64,000 nt of DNA from Procambarus clarkii (GCF_040958095.1 NC_091227.1:20223900-20287899), one strand, 5' to 3'; shown: positions 45,444 through 58,114, counted from the stretch's first letter. A program made the numbers and translations. The notes: generated by a model not told the origin, from the sequence alone.

Positions 45444-46955
45444 ATATTTGTATAAAATTGTTTGCCATTTTCTCCTCTTGAAATTAATTTACTGAAAGTA
45501 ACAGGTCTAAGGTTATCCTAAATCATTGTATATCCTGGGAAAAATTAAATATATATTATTATTTCACTGCTGGCATGAGACAGGTGTTATTACTAGGGGT
45601 GGCTATTACACTATTTTCAATACACACTGTCACCACTAAAGAAAATACATGATATACAACACTGCATTGTCCAATATAATATCATTGATATATATGGAAA
45701 GAGTATGTTATATATATACAGTAATATGTACACATTTTTGTAATATTGTATGTACATTTCAGACTACCAGAGCATCAGATTAGTGAGAATTGTATTCAGG
45801 GTAACACTGTAGACCCATTTGCAGGCTACCTTACATTCTTTGCACCATGTCCTGATACACTTCTGTGGTTGCTGCATCACATGCAAACATCACCATCTTC
45901 AGCATCCACTTCACACTCATTATGACATGGCATGGCTCATCTGCATGGTTGATACTCTTAGTCGCCATGCTGCTGTTACTACTGTACTTAAACAACTTTT
46001 CCTGTAGATTTTTATACTTACATATTCACAATTATCTGGAAGATATTACTATCGCCTCACTTTCATCACTAGCATTTTATATAAAATATGACATATCTTT
46101 TCCCTCGATTGCTGGGATGTCGGGTTGTGAAAGGTCCGAGAGCAGATTCTCTCTCAATAGGCTAGTTGGACCTTTATGGACTTTGGGTATAACTACAAAT
46201 CAGCAAAACTATTTTCCATCAACATGCATGATACTTCTGTAAGCACACCCCGAGTAATATAGCAAAATACACACTAATGCATGTAGCAACCCAGGGATTG
46301 CCTAGTAATCAAAGCCATATTCTTTGTCATTACATATGACTAAATTTCCCTTTCCCAATAAAAATATAGATTTAAATTAAGATTATACCAATTCTAGTAA
46401 TATTATTTTATCTTGCTGGTACAGTACAAAATTTATAAGATTTTAGCAAGGTAGTTGTGCTTGTCATGCAGATAGTATCGTACTTCATTAACTCTTGCCT
46501 TCCGACAGCAGCATACCAAAACAAGTTATTAAGGTACATTAGTTCCCCCTTCAGTTTGATCTCCGAGTAGCCCTACTGGTGCAACTCGAGGCACATGTGC
46601 ATCATTTCCAGTCAGATGTGGCTACTGATACAATCAGTGAGAGCAGCATTATGATTCCAGTTTGCACATTGGATACTTACAGGCGATCCCTATTAGAGGG
46701 CTTGTCTGTAAGTAATTGTCAGGTTTTAGATCCTCCCCCTATCTAATGCATTCTGGAAAAATGGCTATGCAACTCACTATATTCTCCTAGTGGTAAATAC
46801 ATACCTCGGGCATAAAGCCTAAGAAAATGGTTCCTTGCCTAGGAATCAAATTTACGATGCAGTCTCTAAGTGGTCTCCTTGAAGACAAGAAGCCAGCGGG
46901 TTGTCAAGTAATTATCAAAAGGCAGCACCAAGCCAGGGAGACTATGTAACACCAT
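45444..46955. other. Intergenic region downstream of ALG14, no recognised gene
   Basis: AT-rich. The open frame at 45865-46242 has no domain and no splice support. Confidence 0.4.
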
Positions 46956-47315
46956 CAGTGTTGCCAGATATTCAAAAAACGCTAAATATCACTTAGGATG
47001 CCAAAACAAAAGCATACGAGGCAGGCCATATCAAAGGTATTGAATTCACCAAGGATTTTGTCGAGTGACTGGCGGGTTGCCAAGATATAATTTTATTTAC
47101 TTGGATCTTAAATTGCTGCCATGTTTTGGCATTTACAGCTTTGGCAGGTAGGCGGTTCCACGAGTTTATAACCCTACGATTGAAAAATCATCTGTTGTCT
47201 GTCCTACATTGACCTTGTTGAGGTAGAAACTATTGCTCCTTACTTGTGTTGCATCTGGCCTTTTGAAGAAGTGGAATGGTTCAATATCCTCCAAATTGTT
47301 CATTGGCAATTATTC
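46956..47315 (-). mobile_element. LINE reverse transcriptase C-terminal end
   Basis: In reverse complement the frames give RRVINSWNRLPAKAVNAKTW, then QQFKIQVNKI, the usual C-terminal signature of CR1/Jockey-type LINEs (N-W-N-x-L-P-x-x-V). It is frame-shifted and truncated. Confidence 0.65.
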
Positions 47316-47324
47316 TTAGTGGTT

Positions 47325-47970
47325 GTTGCGAGTCCCGGTAGTACAGTTGGGTTCATTTGACTCGACTGGGAAATCTGGGTTTGAATCCTGGGCAGACAGC
47401 CTGTCCTCAAACAAATGCCAAAGTCCATTCCATACAACCGCCAAACCCTGTTTATGAATGAAAAAACAAACGACTCAACACAGTGTTGAGATCTGTTTAC
47501 ACAAGACTCGATTGATGATGATCAAGCACCTATCAAACAGTGCTTTGCCGACAACTTGTTCGAACCACAGCGCTTTAAATGCTTTTTTCCCATACTACAA
47601 ATACAAATAATTGCCAACTGAACCTAAAAACCTAACCTAATCAATGTCTAAATATGCACCGTATGCTAATAACTATTAATTTGAGAAAATTACTATTTTG
47701 AACGAACAGCACTGTTAAAATTTATGAATGCATCTTTGGGGTCGACCGCTGAATGGAATGGATATAGACTGAGGACAGGTTGGGGCAGGACATAAATGGC
47801 TGGGTGCATTTCCTATCACCCATGCACCTGTTCACCTAGCAATAAATAAGTACCCAAGAGTTAGTCAGATTGTTGTTGAGTTCCATCCTGGAGTCAGTAA
47901 TTCAACCTGGGGAAGAGAGGGGGGGATATAAATATAAGCCTAACATGTATACATACACTGGCTGCCTGTC
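47325..47970 (+). mobile_element. tRNA-derived SINE, family 2, split by an insertion
   Basis: The head (CAGTTGGGTTCATTTGACTC, B box TGGGTTTGAATCCTGG) runs to about 47396. The body resumes at about 47783 with GCAGGACATAAATGGCTGGG and CCTATCACCCATGCACCTGT. The intervening 385 bp are a separate TIR element. Confidence 0.75.
47397..47782. mobile_element. Small TIR element inserted in the SINE
   Basis: Ends read CCTGTCCTCA inward from 47400 and, in reverse complement, CCTGTCCTCAGTC inward from 47779. GGGCAG occurs in the SINE on both sides (about 47390 and 47783), a possible short target duplication. No ORF. Confidence 0.55.
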
Positions 47971-48329
47971 CCCTTGACAATGAATTATATCTATCCTGCA
48001 AACTCGACTCTTTCAGGCACTCGCTTATCACTGGCCATTATACCTTTTCCAGAAATATAAACTTAATGGTTAGAAAATAAATCTTAAGAATGAGAGATGT
48101 ATATAATGCTATAGTATGTTTGCAGGACAATAAAAGTCCTCAGGAAGACCCCCAGCTGGATATTAGGAATTATGCAAGCACTACTGTCACAAGAGGTGAC
48201 TTACTGACTGCCATTTTGAGTCCTACTGAAGTCAGATTCACGTCATACGAATCGAGAGATTAGTGTCTTTCATCCAGGATAGCCCCAGAATCTGTTCATG
48301 TAATTACCTACGTGTTTTTTTATTTATTT

Positions 48330-48415
48330 AACTATAAGTGTAGTTACAGGATGAGCTATGCTCATGGTGTCCCGTCTTCCCAGCACTGTCATATAACACA
48401 GGTGTGTGTAGAATG
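48330..48415 (-). mobile_element. LINE 3' UTR fragment
   Basis: GTGTCCCGTCTTCCCAGCAC and CATATAACAC match the segment next to the LINE at 9395-9475. Short fragment only. Confidence 0.5.
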
Positions 48416-51039
48416 TAGAATGCAGGTGTGCAAATTTATACAACTTCATGGTATAATTATACCAGTTTTACTTCTAATTGTCCTTACCCAATTTAGTTAC
48501 CTGTATAAATTGTATCCGTGCCTGTCTTGCCACCCTTAATGGTAAACCACATTGTTTTCCAGTACAGTATTACCTTTCAAACTGTAAGCTAAATGTTACT
48601 TTATGCCAAAAATGTCAATTTGATTTAGATTGCTGTACACCTGTTTAGACCAACCATTATTGTAATGATTTGTAGAAATTGTTACAAATAAAGTTTGCTT
48701 CCGATTTCAAGCAAATTATTACTTTGTCAAAACAAGAATTTTAAGCCTAATGAAACAATAACAATGTGTGTGTACTGTACATAACTATTACCATCAGTTA
48801 AATATCCATGAACCAACATGCAGCATTTAGAATCTGCAAAAGTTTATACTTTTTCCATGTGAATGCCCATGTTACAAGCAGCATTTGTATTACAGATAGA
48901 TGTGTAGAAGACAGGATTTAAAAAATGTTTTAATTTTGTTATTTTATTAGTAATGAAATATAGTAATTGAAGAAATTTTGTTAATTCACTTTATCCAAAA
49001 GATTTTCCAAAAGGTATCAAGAATTTAGCCTCTGAACTAAGGAAAAAAGGAGTTTTATATTGATTCACTTTAGTATTTTCATGCAATCAGATGGTAGGAG
49101 CCAACAGACTAGCAAATCAATAAAGGACATGGCAAGTGTAATGAAAAATAATATAAATTACAGTTATCACATTATACTGTAACTGTATAAGCAAATCTAC
49201 ATGTTGACAGTGAAGTAGCATTAAACTTTGCTCTCACCAGAGAGACGCCTTCATGTCTTCATACAGACTAAATGCACAATATCATAGTCCATTCCTTTCT
49301 ATTTATCTTCATGTGGAATCCTCCCATTGATCAATTTTGTTTCACTTCTATGAATTTTGTACAAATAAATTTTATACAGGAAAATAAGGTATTAAGTCTC
49401 CTATTTTTTTTTTTGTCAAACTTGTACAGCTGCAGGGAACACCACCCAGAAGCTTGAATAAAAAATGCAAAATAAACCTCAATCTTAAGAGTAACTGTTA
49501 ATGTGCAGTCATTTTAATAAGAGCCATTACAGTGAGAGATCAATAGTTTCCTGAATATCATTCAATTGTCCTTAAAGAGTATCCTTAATTAAACTGCTAT
49601 TGTGTTGGTGCAATTCTATAATGGGTAATAATTACAACAAAAACACCATACAACTGCAATATAGAACAATTAAATTTGTGAACTTGTTAAGTATTGACTA
49701 ATGAAATTCTAAAGTGTCTTATTCAAAATGACTACGTGAATAGTAATCTATACTGTAGTTTGCAAAATAAGTGTCACAAAAATAAATGATTAAGTTACTC
49801 TTCATACAAAACTAAATGACACCCATTTCTGGAAAACAAAACAAAAATTGTATTTGTGTACAAAAGTTAGAAAACTGGCAAGTGGTAAATACCTTAGACA
49901 ATATGTATACATGAGAAACTTCTTTGCCCAAACTCCTTACAAACCATAACCATCATCCTGTCTTTACCATTGCCTTCCAAACTTGTGAAACTCTTACACG
50001 CATCATCTTGCTGAATGTCCTGAACATAGCACGTGCCCGCACACACATGCACGCACACAGACATGTGGCAAATGATTCTTGCCAATACTGTTCAGTACTG
50101 ACAGGGAGTACTTTATCATCTAGCTGATGATTATGGAAGCCCATAGTTAACAGGATACACAATTAAAAAAACTGTTTAACATAGAAAATTTATCTTATTT
50201 GCATATTTTATACCTACATACAGTAATGAATTTACACAACAGCAAATGCATTACTGTATAATAATGACTTCATTACAAATACAGTACTGTACTTAAAATT
50301 AGAAATGTTCTGCAGTAATTTTTTTTAGTATTAAGACTTTGCCAAGCAATAATATTTCAGAAATATTTCAAATACCTGTACACTGTACAGTATTTATGAA
50401 CACATTCAAAATATTCTTTCCATTTTGTTATAAATTAGTAATGCACATTCTTCTGAAACTTTGGTAACCAAACAAACCCAAACTAAAACAAAAATGTCCC
50501 AAACAAAACTAAAATACAAATTATATACTCTTAAAAAAATAAAGAATTGTAATTAAATCTGTACTGTATTTCTTATTAATTAATGCAATTTAACACTTAA
50601 AAACAAATAACTTGGTAACAATAGCAACTTACAAATATTGTGTTAAAGCAGAAATAGTATGCAACACAAATGTGTCTTACACACAGATAGTTTATGTAAT
50701 TCTATAGGAACATGTTTTGTACTATGTACATCCCTTCCCGACACCTTACAAAAATGCCAATTATACATTTACACCTGCACCAACTGCAGCACTTGTCCAA
50801 GTGCTCAGGGCTGCTGCCAACATCATACTAAACAATATGATCTACAATAAGGCACCTTTGAATACACAGTTTGTTGACATTATTTCACACATCGGTACAG
50901 TATTAATTTTCAAGATTGATCTGGCTGGTGGTTTCTGAAAAATGTATTTTATGTTGGGTTTATAAAATTACCTGTTAATTATATAAGCCTGAAAGTTAGT
51001 TTTCTTCAACCAATGGAATCACGAGTCATAAGAGATCAC
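48416..51039. other. Intergenic region, no recognised gene
   Basis: AT-rich with many short ACAGTACTG phrases. I found no coding region, RNA gene or transposon end. Confidence 0.4.
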
Positions 51040-53991
51040 CTATACAGGACACTCAGCCTTGCAGTCAGGATTGGTGATATCAACCAATGGAATAACCGCT
51101 GGTCTACATTTAATTTTTTCCCATGTAATTTCAATCTCTTCATCATCTCCATTGTTTTCATTAGACTTCAAGATGGCGGGTAATTCATTCACATCTTCAA
51201 AAATAACAGTACTATTAAGTGAAGAAGATTTGCTTGCATTCAGAATGCAACATTCATCATCATCTTCTGGGAATTTTTTTTTTTAAATGAAGCGCTCTTA
51301 TTGCTGTCACTGGTCTCTAGTATCTCAATGGCTTGATCATGTGCAATTCCACCCAGCAAGTTGCAGTCCTCAGTATTGATTGCTGGCTCCAAAGATTTTA
51401 TGTTTTGTTGAGAATTGTGATTTTTATCATTTTTAACATCTTCAGAGTCATGTATGTTACTATGGTGTTGAACTTCGTCACGCTGAACCTCGCCGCGCTG
51501 ATCCTCTCCGCGCTGATCCTCGTCACACTGCATCTCGTCACATTGCTCCTCAGTCTTATTGCACACTGTGTTTTCACCAGACTTCAAGATGGCGGGTAAT
51601 TCATTCGCATCTTCAAAAATTACAGTACTATTAAGTGAAGGACAAAACAATTTGCGTGAAGTCAGTATACAACATTCATCTTCCTCTTCTGATAAATTAT
51701 CTTTCTTAAATGAAGTGTTCTTATTACTGTCACTGGTCTCTAGTATCTTAATGGCTTGATCATGTGCAATTCCATCAAGCAATTTACAGTCCTCAGTATT
51801 GATTGCCGACTCCAGAGAGTTTGTGCTTTGTTGACAATTTTGACTTTTATCTTGTTTAACATCTTCCGAGTCATGCATGCAACTATGGTGTTGAACCTCA
51901 TCGCACTGTACCTCAGTCTCATTGAACATAATGGCTGATTCACCATTATCTCTTTCTTGTGAGGCACCATTCTCCCCAAGTGTAATATTTTCACCTCTAT
52001 CTACCATGTCCAACTTATTACATTTAACGTTACTAATGCCACACTTCGTACCAACTTCTCCATTTTCATCACACTGCTTAATACCAGCCTGCTCAGTCAC
52101 TATACTACTTGCTTTATCACTTTTATGATTGCAGAGCTCAGTTACATTGGCTCTGCTTTGCAGTGATTTTGGCCAAGTACCACCATTACTAAACCTACTT
52201 ATTGGGTTTACCCGAATATTGTTTTTAGTGTGTTTTTGTTGAAATTTCAATGCCCTATATTTACTTTGCTGTTCATTTATACAGTTACTGTTTCCAGGGA
52301 ATGTACAACCTTGGCTCTGCCAGGCACCACCTCCTTGGCCCTGCCAGGCACCTCGTCCTTGGCCCTGCCAGGCACCTCGTCCTTGGCCCTGCCAGGCACC
52401 TCGTCCTTGGCCCTTCCAGGCACCTCGTCCTTGGCCCTGCCTAGCACCTCGTCCTTGGCCCTGCCTAGCACCTCGTCCTTGGCCCTGCCTGGCACCTAGG
52501 CCTTGGCCCTGCCAGGCACCTAGGCCTTGGCCCTGCCAGGCACCTAGGCCTTGGCCCTGCCAGGCACCTAGGCCTTGGCCCATGCCAGGCACCTAGGCCC
52601 AGCCAAGCACCTAGGCCTTGGCCCAGCCAGGCACTACCACCTTGGCCCTGCCAGGCACCATCTCCTTGGCCCTGCCAGGCACCATCTCCTTGGCCCTGCC
52701 AGGCACCATCTCCTTGGCCCTGCCAGACACCACCATCTCCTTGGCCCTGCCAGCCATCACCTCCTTGGCCCTGCCAAACACCACCACCTCCTTGGCCCTG
52801 CCAAACGCCACCACCTCCTTGGCCCTGCCAGACGCCACCACCACCTTGGTCCTGCCAGCGTAAACTTTGAGAGCCATTGCTGCAATGGTCTCCTCGTAGA
52901 GACATCTCCCAATGACAACTGTTTTTGGCCTTTTGTCCTATGAAACCATCGCGAGGAGTTGTGATTGTTCCTTTTTCCTATCAAAAGTTTGAACCTTATT
53001 TTTGCTTCTATTGTGAGGGTCTGATGGCTTGTCTAGTGGGGACCGACACATTCCTGAGGAACTGGGAAAAATCTGCACTTTATTACGAGGCATTACATCA
53101 GCCACTATAGGTTCTAATTCAATTTTAGGTTTATTTGCAATCAAGTTATTACACTGATACCGTTTTACTTTCATATGCTTGAAAATTAGTGTGTTTATGT
53201 TCAGTTTCAGGATTTTCTGAAGTTGGGAATTCAATAATACTAGTGCAAGGGGCCTCTTTAATATTCTTGGTACATGACACTGTCATTGTGTCATCTCTGG
53301 TGCTTAAAATGCTCTCTCTGGGCTTATTTACAGCTGAGGCATTACACAACATTGTTTTGCTTCCATTTGCTTGAAAATTAGTGTGTGCCTGTTCAGTTTC
53401 TGGATTTTCTGACACTGGTATATCACTAATTTTAGTGTGAGCATCATCTTTAACATTGTTGGTACATGACATTGAGTCATCTCTGGTGTTTAAACTTATC
53501 TTCCTTTGTTTAGAAGGTTGAGTTAATTGTTTGGCTTTTGTTTTCTTCTGTTTTTTGGGGGTTCCTGAGTGTTTGGCTTTAATTTTCACACAATTTAGCA
53601 TGATGTCTTTTTTTTTATTTTCCTTTGGTTTCTCTGTACATTGTGCACTTAACTCTGTACGTGGCTCTACTTTTATTACATTATACAGAGATATTCTATC
53701 TAAACTATTCCTCAAGGATTCACCACAACCTTTCCTTTCATTAGGATGCGCAAACTTTTCTTCCTCATGAAAGAATGGTTCAGTCTTCTCTATTTTCACA
53801 CATGATGCTTTCCAGGAATGATTTTCATTCTTCATATTTGCAGAAGACTGTATACCGTGACTATAAATTTCCTCATACACCTCATCAAGAAGTTCACGTT
53901 TCAGTGCAAATGATTTACACTCCATATTTTGGCTTGACTGAGAAACCTGTGCAACACCCTCACCAACCTCAATGCATTCCAAGTCACACAT
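51040..53991 (-). CDS. Unrecognised repeat-rich, probably disordered nuclear protein
   Basis: No known family recognised. A nearly continuous coding-like stretch of about 2.95 kb runs from ATG at 53991 (MCDLECIEVGEG) to TAG at 51040-51042, without visible introns. In order: a charged region with two sumoylation-type sites (VKIEKTEP, IKVEPRTE) and a basic patch (KKQKKTKAKQ); a tandem repeat of about 70 residues containing SENPETE.HTNFQA; a Gly/Gln/Trp octapeptide array (52312-52858); and two to three copies of an acidic repeat of about 130 residues containing HDSEDVK, GIAHDQAI, LETSDSNK and NSTVIFED.NELPAIL. The frame appears to shift near 53150, 52975, 52590 and 51283, always at repeats or homopolymers (the last in a run of T), which suggests consensus errors but could mean decay. 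The frame upstream of the ATG is closed. An ORF at 54143-54346 with CWSCKQ may be an upstream exon. Function unknown. Confidence 0.55.
51160..51990. repeat. Coding tandem duplication, about 390-bp unit
   Basis: The segments around 51170-51590 and 51590-51990 match over most of their length, including CTTCAAGATGGCGGGTAATT at 51167 and 51581 and CACTGGTCTCTAGTATCT at 51308 and 51738. The duplication lies inside the unknown gene and keeps the reading frame across the unit. Confidence 0.85.
52312..52858. repeat. 24-bp (some 27-bp) minisatellite inside the unknown gene
   Basis: About 22 units of CCTTGGCCCTGCCAGGCACC plus four variable bases. On the minus strand one frame reads as GAWQGQG(L/R/D) octapeptides. 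Units fall in three variant blocks: CTCGT, CTAGG and CATCT/CCACC. One unit around 52580-52610 is irregular and coincides with a frame change. Confidence 0.93.
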
Positions 53992-54142
53992 TTTTACCAA
54001 ACCAATAATTGATCTTCCAAATTAATTAGAATTACTGCAATTGTTTTACATTAATAAAGAATTGAATAACTTTCAAAATGGATGTACATTAACAGTTTAA
54101 ATATGCCAATTTAATTCATCTTCAGGCAAATTTAGAATCTAA

Positions 54143-54255
54143 CTACTGTATCTTGTAACTGCATTTTACTACAACTGCATACTTTTCTAAATTGACCACC
54201 AGATCTTGTTTGCAACTCCAACACTGAAGAGGCCCATTAATGTACACTAATTCCT
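54143..54255 (-). other. Possible upstream exon of the unknown gene
   Basis: After a good acceptor (CTTTTATGCAG) the minus strand reads ELVYINGPLQCWSCKQDLVV, then NLEK up to a possible GTATGC donor. The CxxC pair could bind zinc. The link to the 53991 start is not proven because the intervening frame closes. Confidence 0.3.
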
Positions 54256-54579
54256 GCATAAAAGAAAAAAAAATTACAATGTAAAAAAAATATTGAATTA
54301 GTTCTAGTATATTAGTACTGAATATGCAGACTATGAAACTAAACATAATTGCATGTCAACACCATATACAGTACAGTATACTGTATATATATTTTTGCAT
54401 TATCTGCTAAATCCTGTAGTTCTATTTTTAAGTAGTTGCATCTAGTTTAGAGGTCCTGTAAACCCATATATGGATGCTTATGATAATATAAAATTGTAGT
54501 GGGTCCAATTTAAAAGTTCACTACCATCTGATTAAGTTAGATAAAAGGAAAACCTGTGTTGAATGTAATGAAATGTCCC

Positions 54580-56520
54580 TTGTTGGTTGGGTCTTGAGGC
54601 TCGCTGAAAGCTAGCTCGATGAGGTACTGCATTTAGAGGTACAGTATCTTCCCTCAATCAAGTCACAACAGCCTTAGGAATACTGGAGACCAGAACCTGA
54701 ACCCCTTCTCAGAGGCACAGGGAGCAGATTGTTATGATCACCCTCACTGAATAAATGTCCAGAAAGTAGGTGAAACAGACAACCACAAGGTTCACAGGAT
54801 GAGAAGCACTGAAACAGCCAAATGACACTGAAAATGATTCACTCAAGCTAGGTCAAACCCCACCCCCTTAGTTATGGCAGGCCATCAACAGGTGGCAACA
54901 CTAAAAACTGTTTCTGGTGTCCATGTCATCATAACCTCAGTCTGGAGCTGAAATATCACAAACCAATGCACCTGTTGGGGTGGGGGCAGGGAGCCACCGA
55001 AGCCCTACCAGAAAGAGGATATTACATTGCAATCAATAGCTGCTTTTCTGGAGGGCCAAACAATGGCTCCCTGAAGGTAACTATCAACAGTAGAAGAAAA
55101 ACATAGAACTTACCAGGGAGTAGAGTAAAAATGACTCAAAAGATGTCTAGGACATCTTTTGTCAAGGAGAAATGAAAAGACTGGGACACGAAACCTGAAC
55201 CAGGGCAACACAAGCCTCATGGGGAATGGGGACCTGGGTCACTTGACCAGGTAATGCATTGCCAGGACTTTGTTAAACTTACAAAACACCCAAGCCTGAA
55301 AATCAGTCCACGACACGTTAAAAACCACTGAGGACAAAGCTGCAAACTTGCTATCTACCCAAGGATAAACTGCAGGCTGGCTTAACTTGACACTGGACAA
55401 TCTGAAAGAAAGAATGAGCCTTTGAACCAGGGAACCAAGGAAACCAGGTCAACAGACAGTGTGTCCACTGAAGCAGTGCTGATAGCACGCAGGTAGTGAC
55501 AAAGTGCCATAACTAAACGCAACAAATGATGCAACCCCCTCCCCCCAACCCTGGTTGGACAAGCCAAGCATCAACAACCAAAGGACCCCACTGAAAGCCA
55601 ACCATCCCACTCATTAGAAAAGACAATGACTAAATGAATAAACTACCCACCAGGAGCTGAAGAACAGTACCCATACCTCTGGAAGAGAGCATGATGCACC
55701 CCCCTACCCCCACCTGATAACCAGAGACAAAAACAGCCTTAAGAACATATCCCAGACCATATGGGCAACTGAAAACTGAGGAGGGGGGGAGGACGTAAAG
55801 TCAACAACTTATCGAGAGACCAAGATGGCTCAGGAGTACTGTAGCAAGAGCAGGCCAGAAGTGAAAGAAGGCACACGAATATTTGTAAAATGGCACCGAG
55901 GAAACATCAACACCGAATGCAAACAAGAGTGACTCTACCAAGGTTGAATGTTAAGGGACGATGGCCTCAAGACTTAAGATGCTGATCAACAACCAACCAT
56001 GACAAGAAAGACGATCACCGGAATGGACATAGAGGAAATGCGACAGATAAATAGATGAAAGGAGTACCACGAAACTTTATATTCATGCCACAATGAAAGA
56101 TGCAGGTGGGATACCAACCTGTACACCACAAATGGGGATAGAATTGCTTCTTTTAGACAAATAGATTGTCAGAGAATGTCAAATCATCAAGATATGCTAC
56201 CAGGCCAATCTGCTGAAAGAAATGTAGCCACAAAAAAATGTTTGGGGTCTCTGGGACAGAAGAGCCAGAAACCAAAGCTGAACTGGCAACCAAGGTGCCA
56301 GAAGGATCATTTGCCCAAGTCTCCAATCTGGATAACACCCAAAGCAATGCCAAGCTGAGGGTAGATAAAAAGGAATTACCCCCCTCACCCTGACCAGTCC
56401 AGCCAAAGAGGCATCCACTGTGAGAGCCTTGCAATCAGGGAAAGAGCCACATAGATGGGAAGCTGCCAATTTCACGATGAAGCGAAGAGGTCCACCTTAA
56501 GGGGTATCGAACATCTAACA
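54580..56520. repeat. Unclassified A/C-rich interspersed repeat
   Basis: Contains AAATGTCCAGAAAGTAGGTG, GGGAGCCACCGAAGCCC and ATTACATTGCAATC, which echo 12360-12490 and 1960-2350. A small inverted repeat AAAAGATGTC/GACATCTTTT lies at 55138-55160. No recognised protein. Confidence 0.4.
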
Positions 56521-56799
56521 AGAAAGTACATTGGGTTATGGAAGTACATTCACTGGCGATTGTTGCTTTCTTGCAAAGCCACAAACATGCACATCTTTCA
56601 GGCAGGTCCTTAAACTAACAATTAAAAAATACGTACATTGTAACAGAACTTCAAGTTAACATAATTACTACACTATAAATTGATAGAACAGATTATACTG
56701 ATGAAATTGCATATCTTAAATACTAAAATAGGTGATTGAAGCACATGATACATTGTGAGTTGTTAGTACAAGATGGAAACTATGAGGATGAAAGGTGGG

Positions 56800-57330
56800 T
56801 ACTTTGTGGTTCTATTTATGCATAAAGCATGGGTTGGACCTTTTTTAGTTCATTAGGGTGCAAGTTCGATATACAGTAATAGGTCCTTTTATTTGCATAG
56901 TGTTTGCACAGGTTTAGTCCGACTAGGAATATCAGATATTTATTTCTGGTGTGATGGCCATGGGTTCTATTACAACTTATCAAAAGTGTTTCAAATCAGC
57001 CTTAGAATCTAGGAACACAGGTTTTGCAAGTGTAAATAGCACTAGAGAATGTGTGAAGTGAGTGTATATTTAGCATATTTAGGGATTTAAACAGAAGCTG
57101 TGTGTTGTCTGAAGTCAGTTTCTTCTAGTACTGATAGGAGATTTTTGCTGGATTGATGGGGTCGAGGTAGTTTGCAGTGGTCGAACCCATGCACAGATAC
57201 CATACGTCAGATAGGGATAGATTAGTGAGTGGTATAGTGAAAGGAAAACAGTGGGGAATATATCTGATTTGAGAGGAAAACAACAGTTTTTGAGCATTTT
57301 ATGCTGTGTTGTATGTGAGTATTTAATTTA
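56800..57330 (-). mobile_element. LINE reverse transcriptase fragment
   Basis: The minus strand reads LYHSLIYPYLTYGICAWV, the classic LI.PYL.Y....W motif of Jockey/CR1-type RT domains, followed further on by TRNKYLIF-like sequence as in LINE C-termini. Different family from 9395-10135. Truncated and decayed. Confidence 0.7.
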
Positions 57331-57379
57331 AATATCTTGTCTATCTGTAGACAAGAAATGCCCTCATTTTTACTATTAA

Positions 57380-57610
57380 TTAATGTTGATATTGTCTATA
57401 AAAGATGAATTTGGTTTGGAGATTTGCTTCCAAATAAAATGTAGTTCGTCTTTTGCTATGTTGCCCGAAGCAATGTGCGTATTAGTGGCTTTAGGTATTG
57501 TATGTACTTGCTTTATCTATAAATCCAACATTATGTTTGTAACTCATCTATGTATGTACTTTTACCCGAATAAACACTCGATTCATTTGATGTTCAGTGC
57601 GAGATGAATG
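57380..57610 (+). mobile_element. LINE/SINE 3'-end fragment
   Basis: GTGCGTATTAGTGGCTTTAG, CTTTATCTATAAATCCAACA and TACCCGAATAAACA form a 3' UTR-like module with AATAAA near its end. A related inverted module lies at 57775-57915 and another at about 43260-43380. Confidence 0.5.
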
Positions 57611-57774
57611 ACATTACAGTAGTTGACTTTTTAATTTGTTATTTACATTATTATTTAGTGTGTTGGGGGTTATGCGAGTGTTGTTTAAATCCTAGGGCAT
57701 CAAAGATGGTTCCCCCCATGTGCTTTTCATGCTCTTGCTTCTCTGAATCTAGTTTCAAAATAGGATAGATTTAG

Positions 57775-57915
57775 ATTTTTTATTCAGGTGAAGGTAAATA
57801 CATTGAGTTACATACATAATGTTAGATTTAAAGATATAGTACATACAATACTTAAATCCACTAGTACGCATAGCGTTTCGGGCAATCTCTTACCCTTAGT
57901 TCATCCCTTACTATA
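57775..57915 (-). mobile_element. LINE/SINE 3'-end fragment, opposite orientation
   Basis: In reverse complement: TTGCCCGAAACGCTATGCGT, ACTAGTGG, then the same downstream module as 57380-57610. A short copy of the GAAACGCTATGCGT part is also at 59238-59268 (minus). Confidence 0.5.
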
Positions 57916-58114
57916 CTGGTAAGCATTAATAAGTATTTTAACTAGTTCTTTGGCAACTAAGCCAAACCCATATTTTTTATTTTCATACTTGTTTCTTGTT
58001 AATTGCCCTAAGTATGTCATTTGTGAACCAGGGGTTGTTTAAATAGTTCAACAGCTACTTCTTGCTTGACGAGGTCGTCACTGTGAGTGTTGTAAAGACT
58101 TAAGGTTTTAGCAT

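Noticed and set aside
45865-46242. 125-codon open frame downstream of ALG14
   Set aside because: Hydrophobic start but no family match, no splice sites and no repeat of coding character around it.
52230-52943. Plus-strand open frames reading LALPGTSS and LGPARHL repeats
   Set aside because: They are shadows of the minus-strand 24-bp minisatellite. Flanking minus-strand sequence is coding-like, the plus strand is not.
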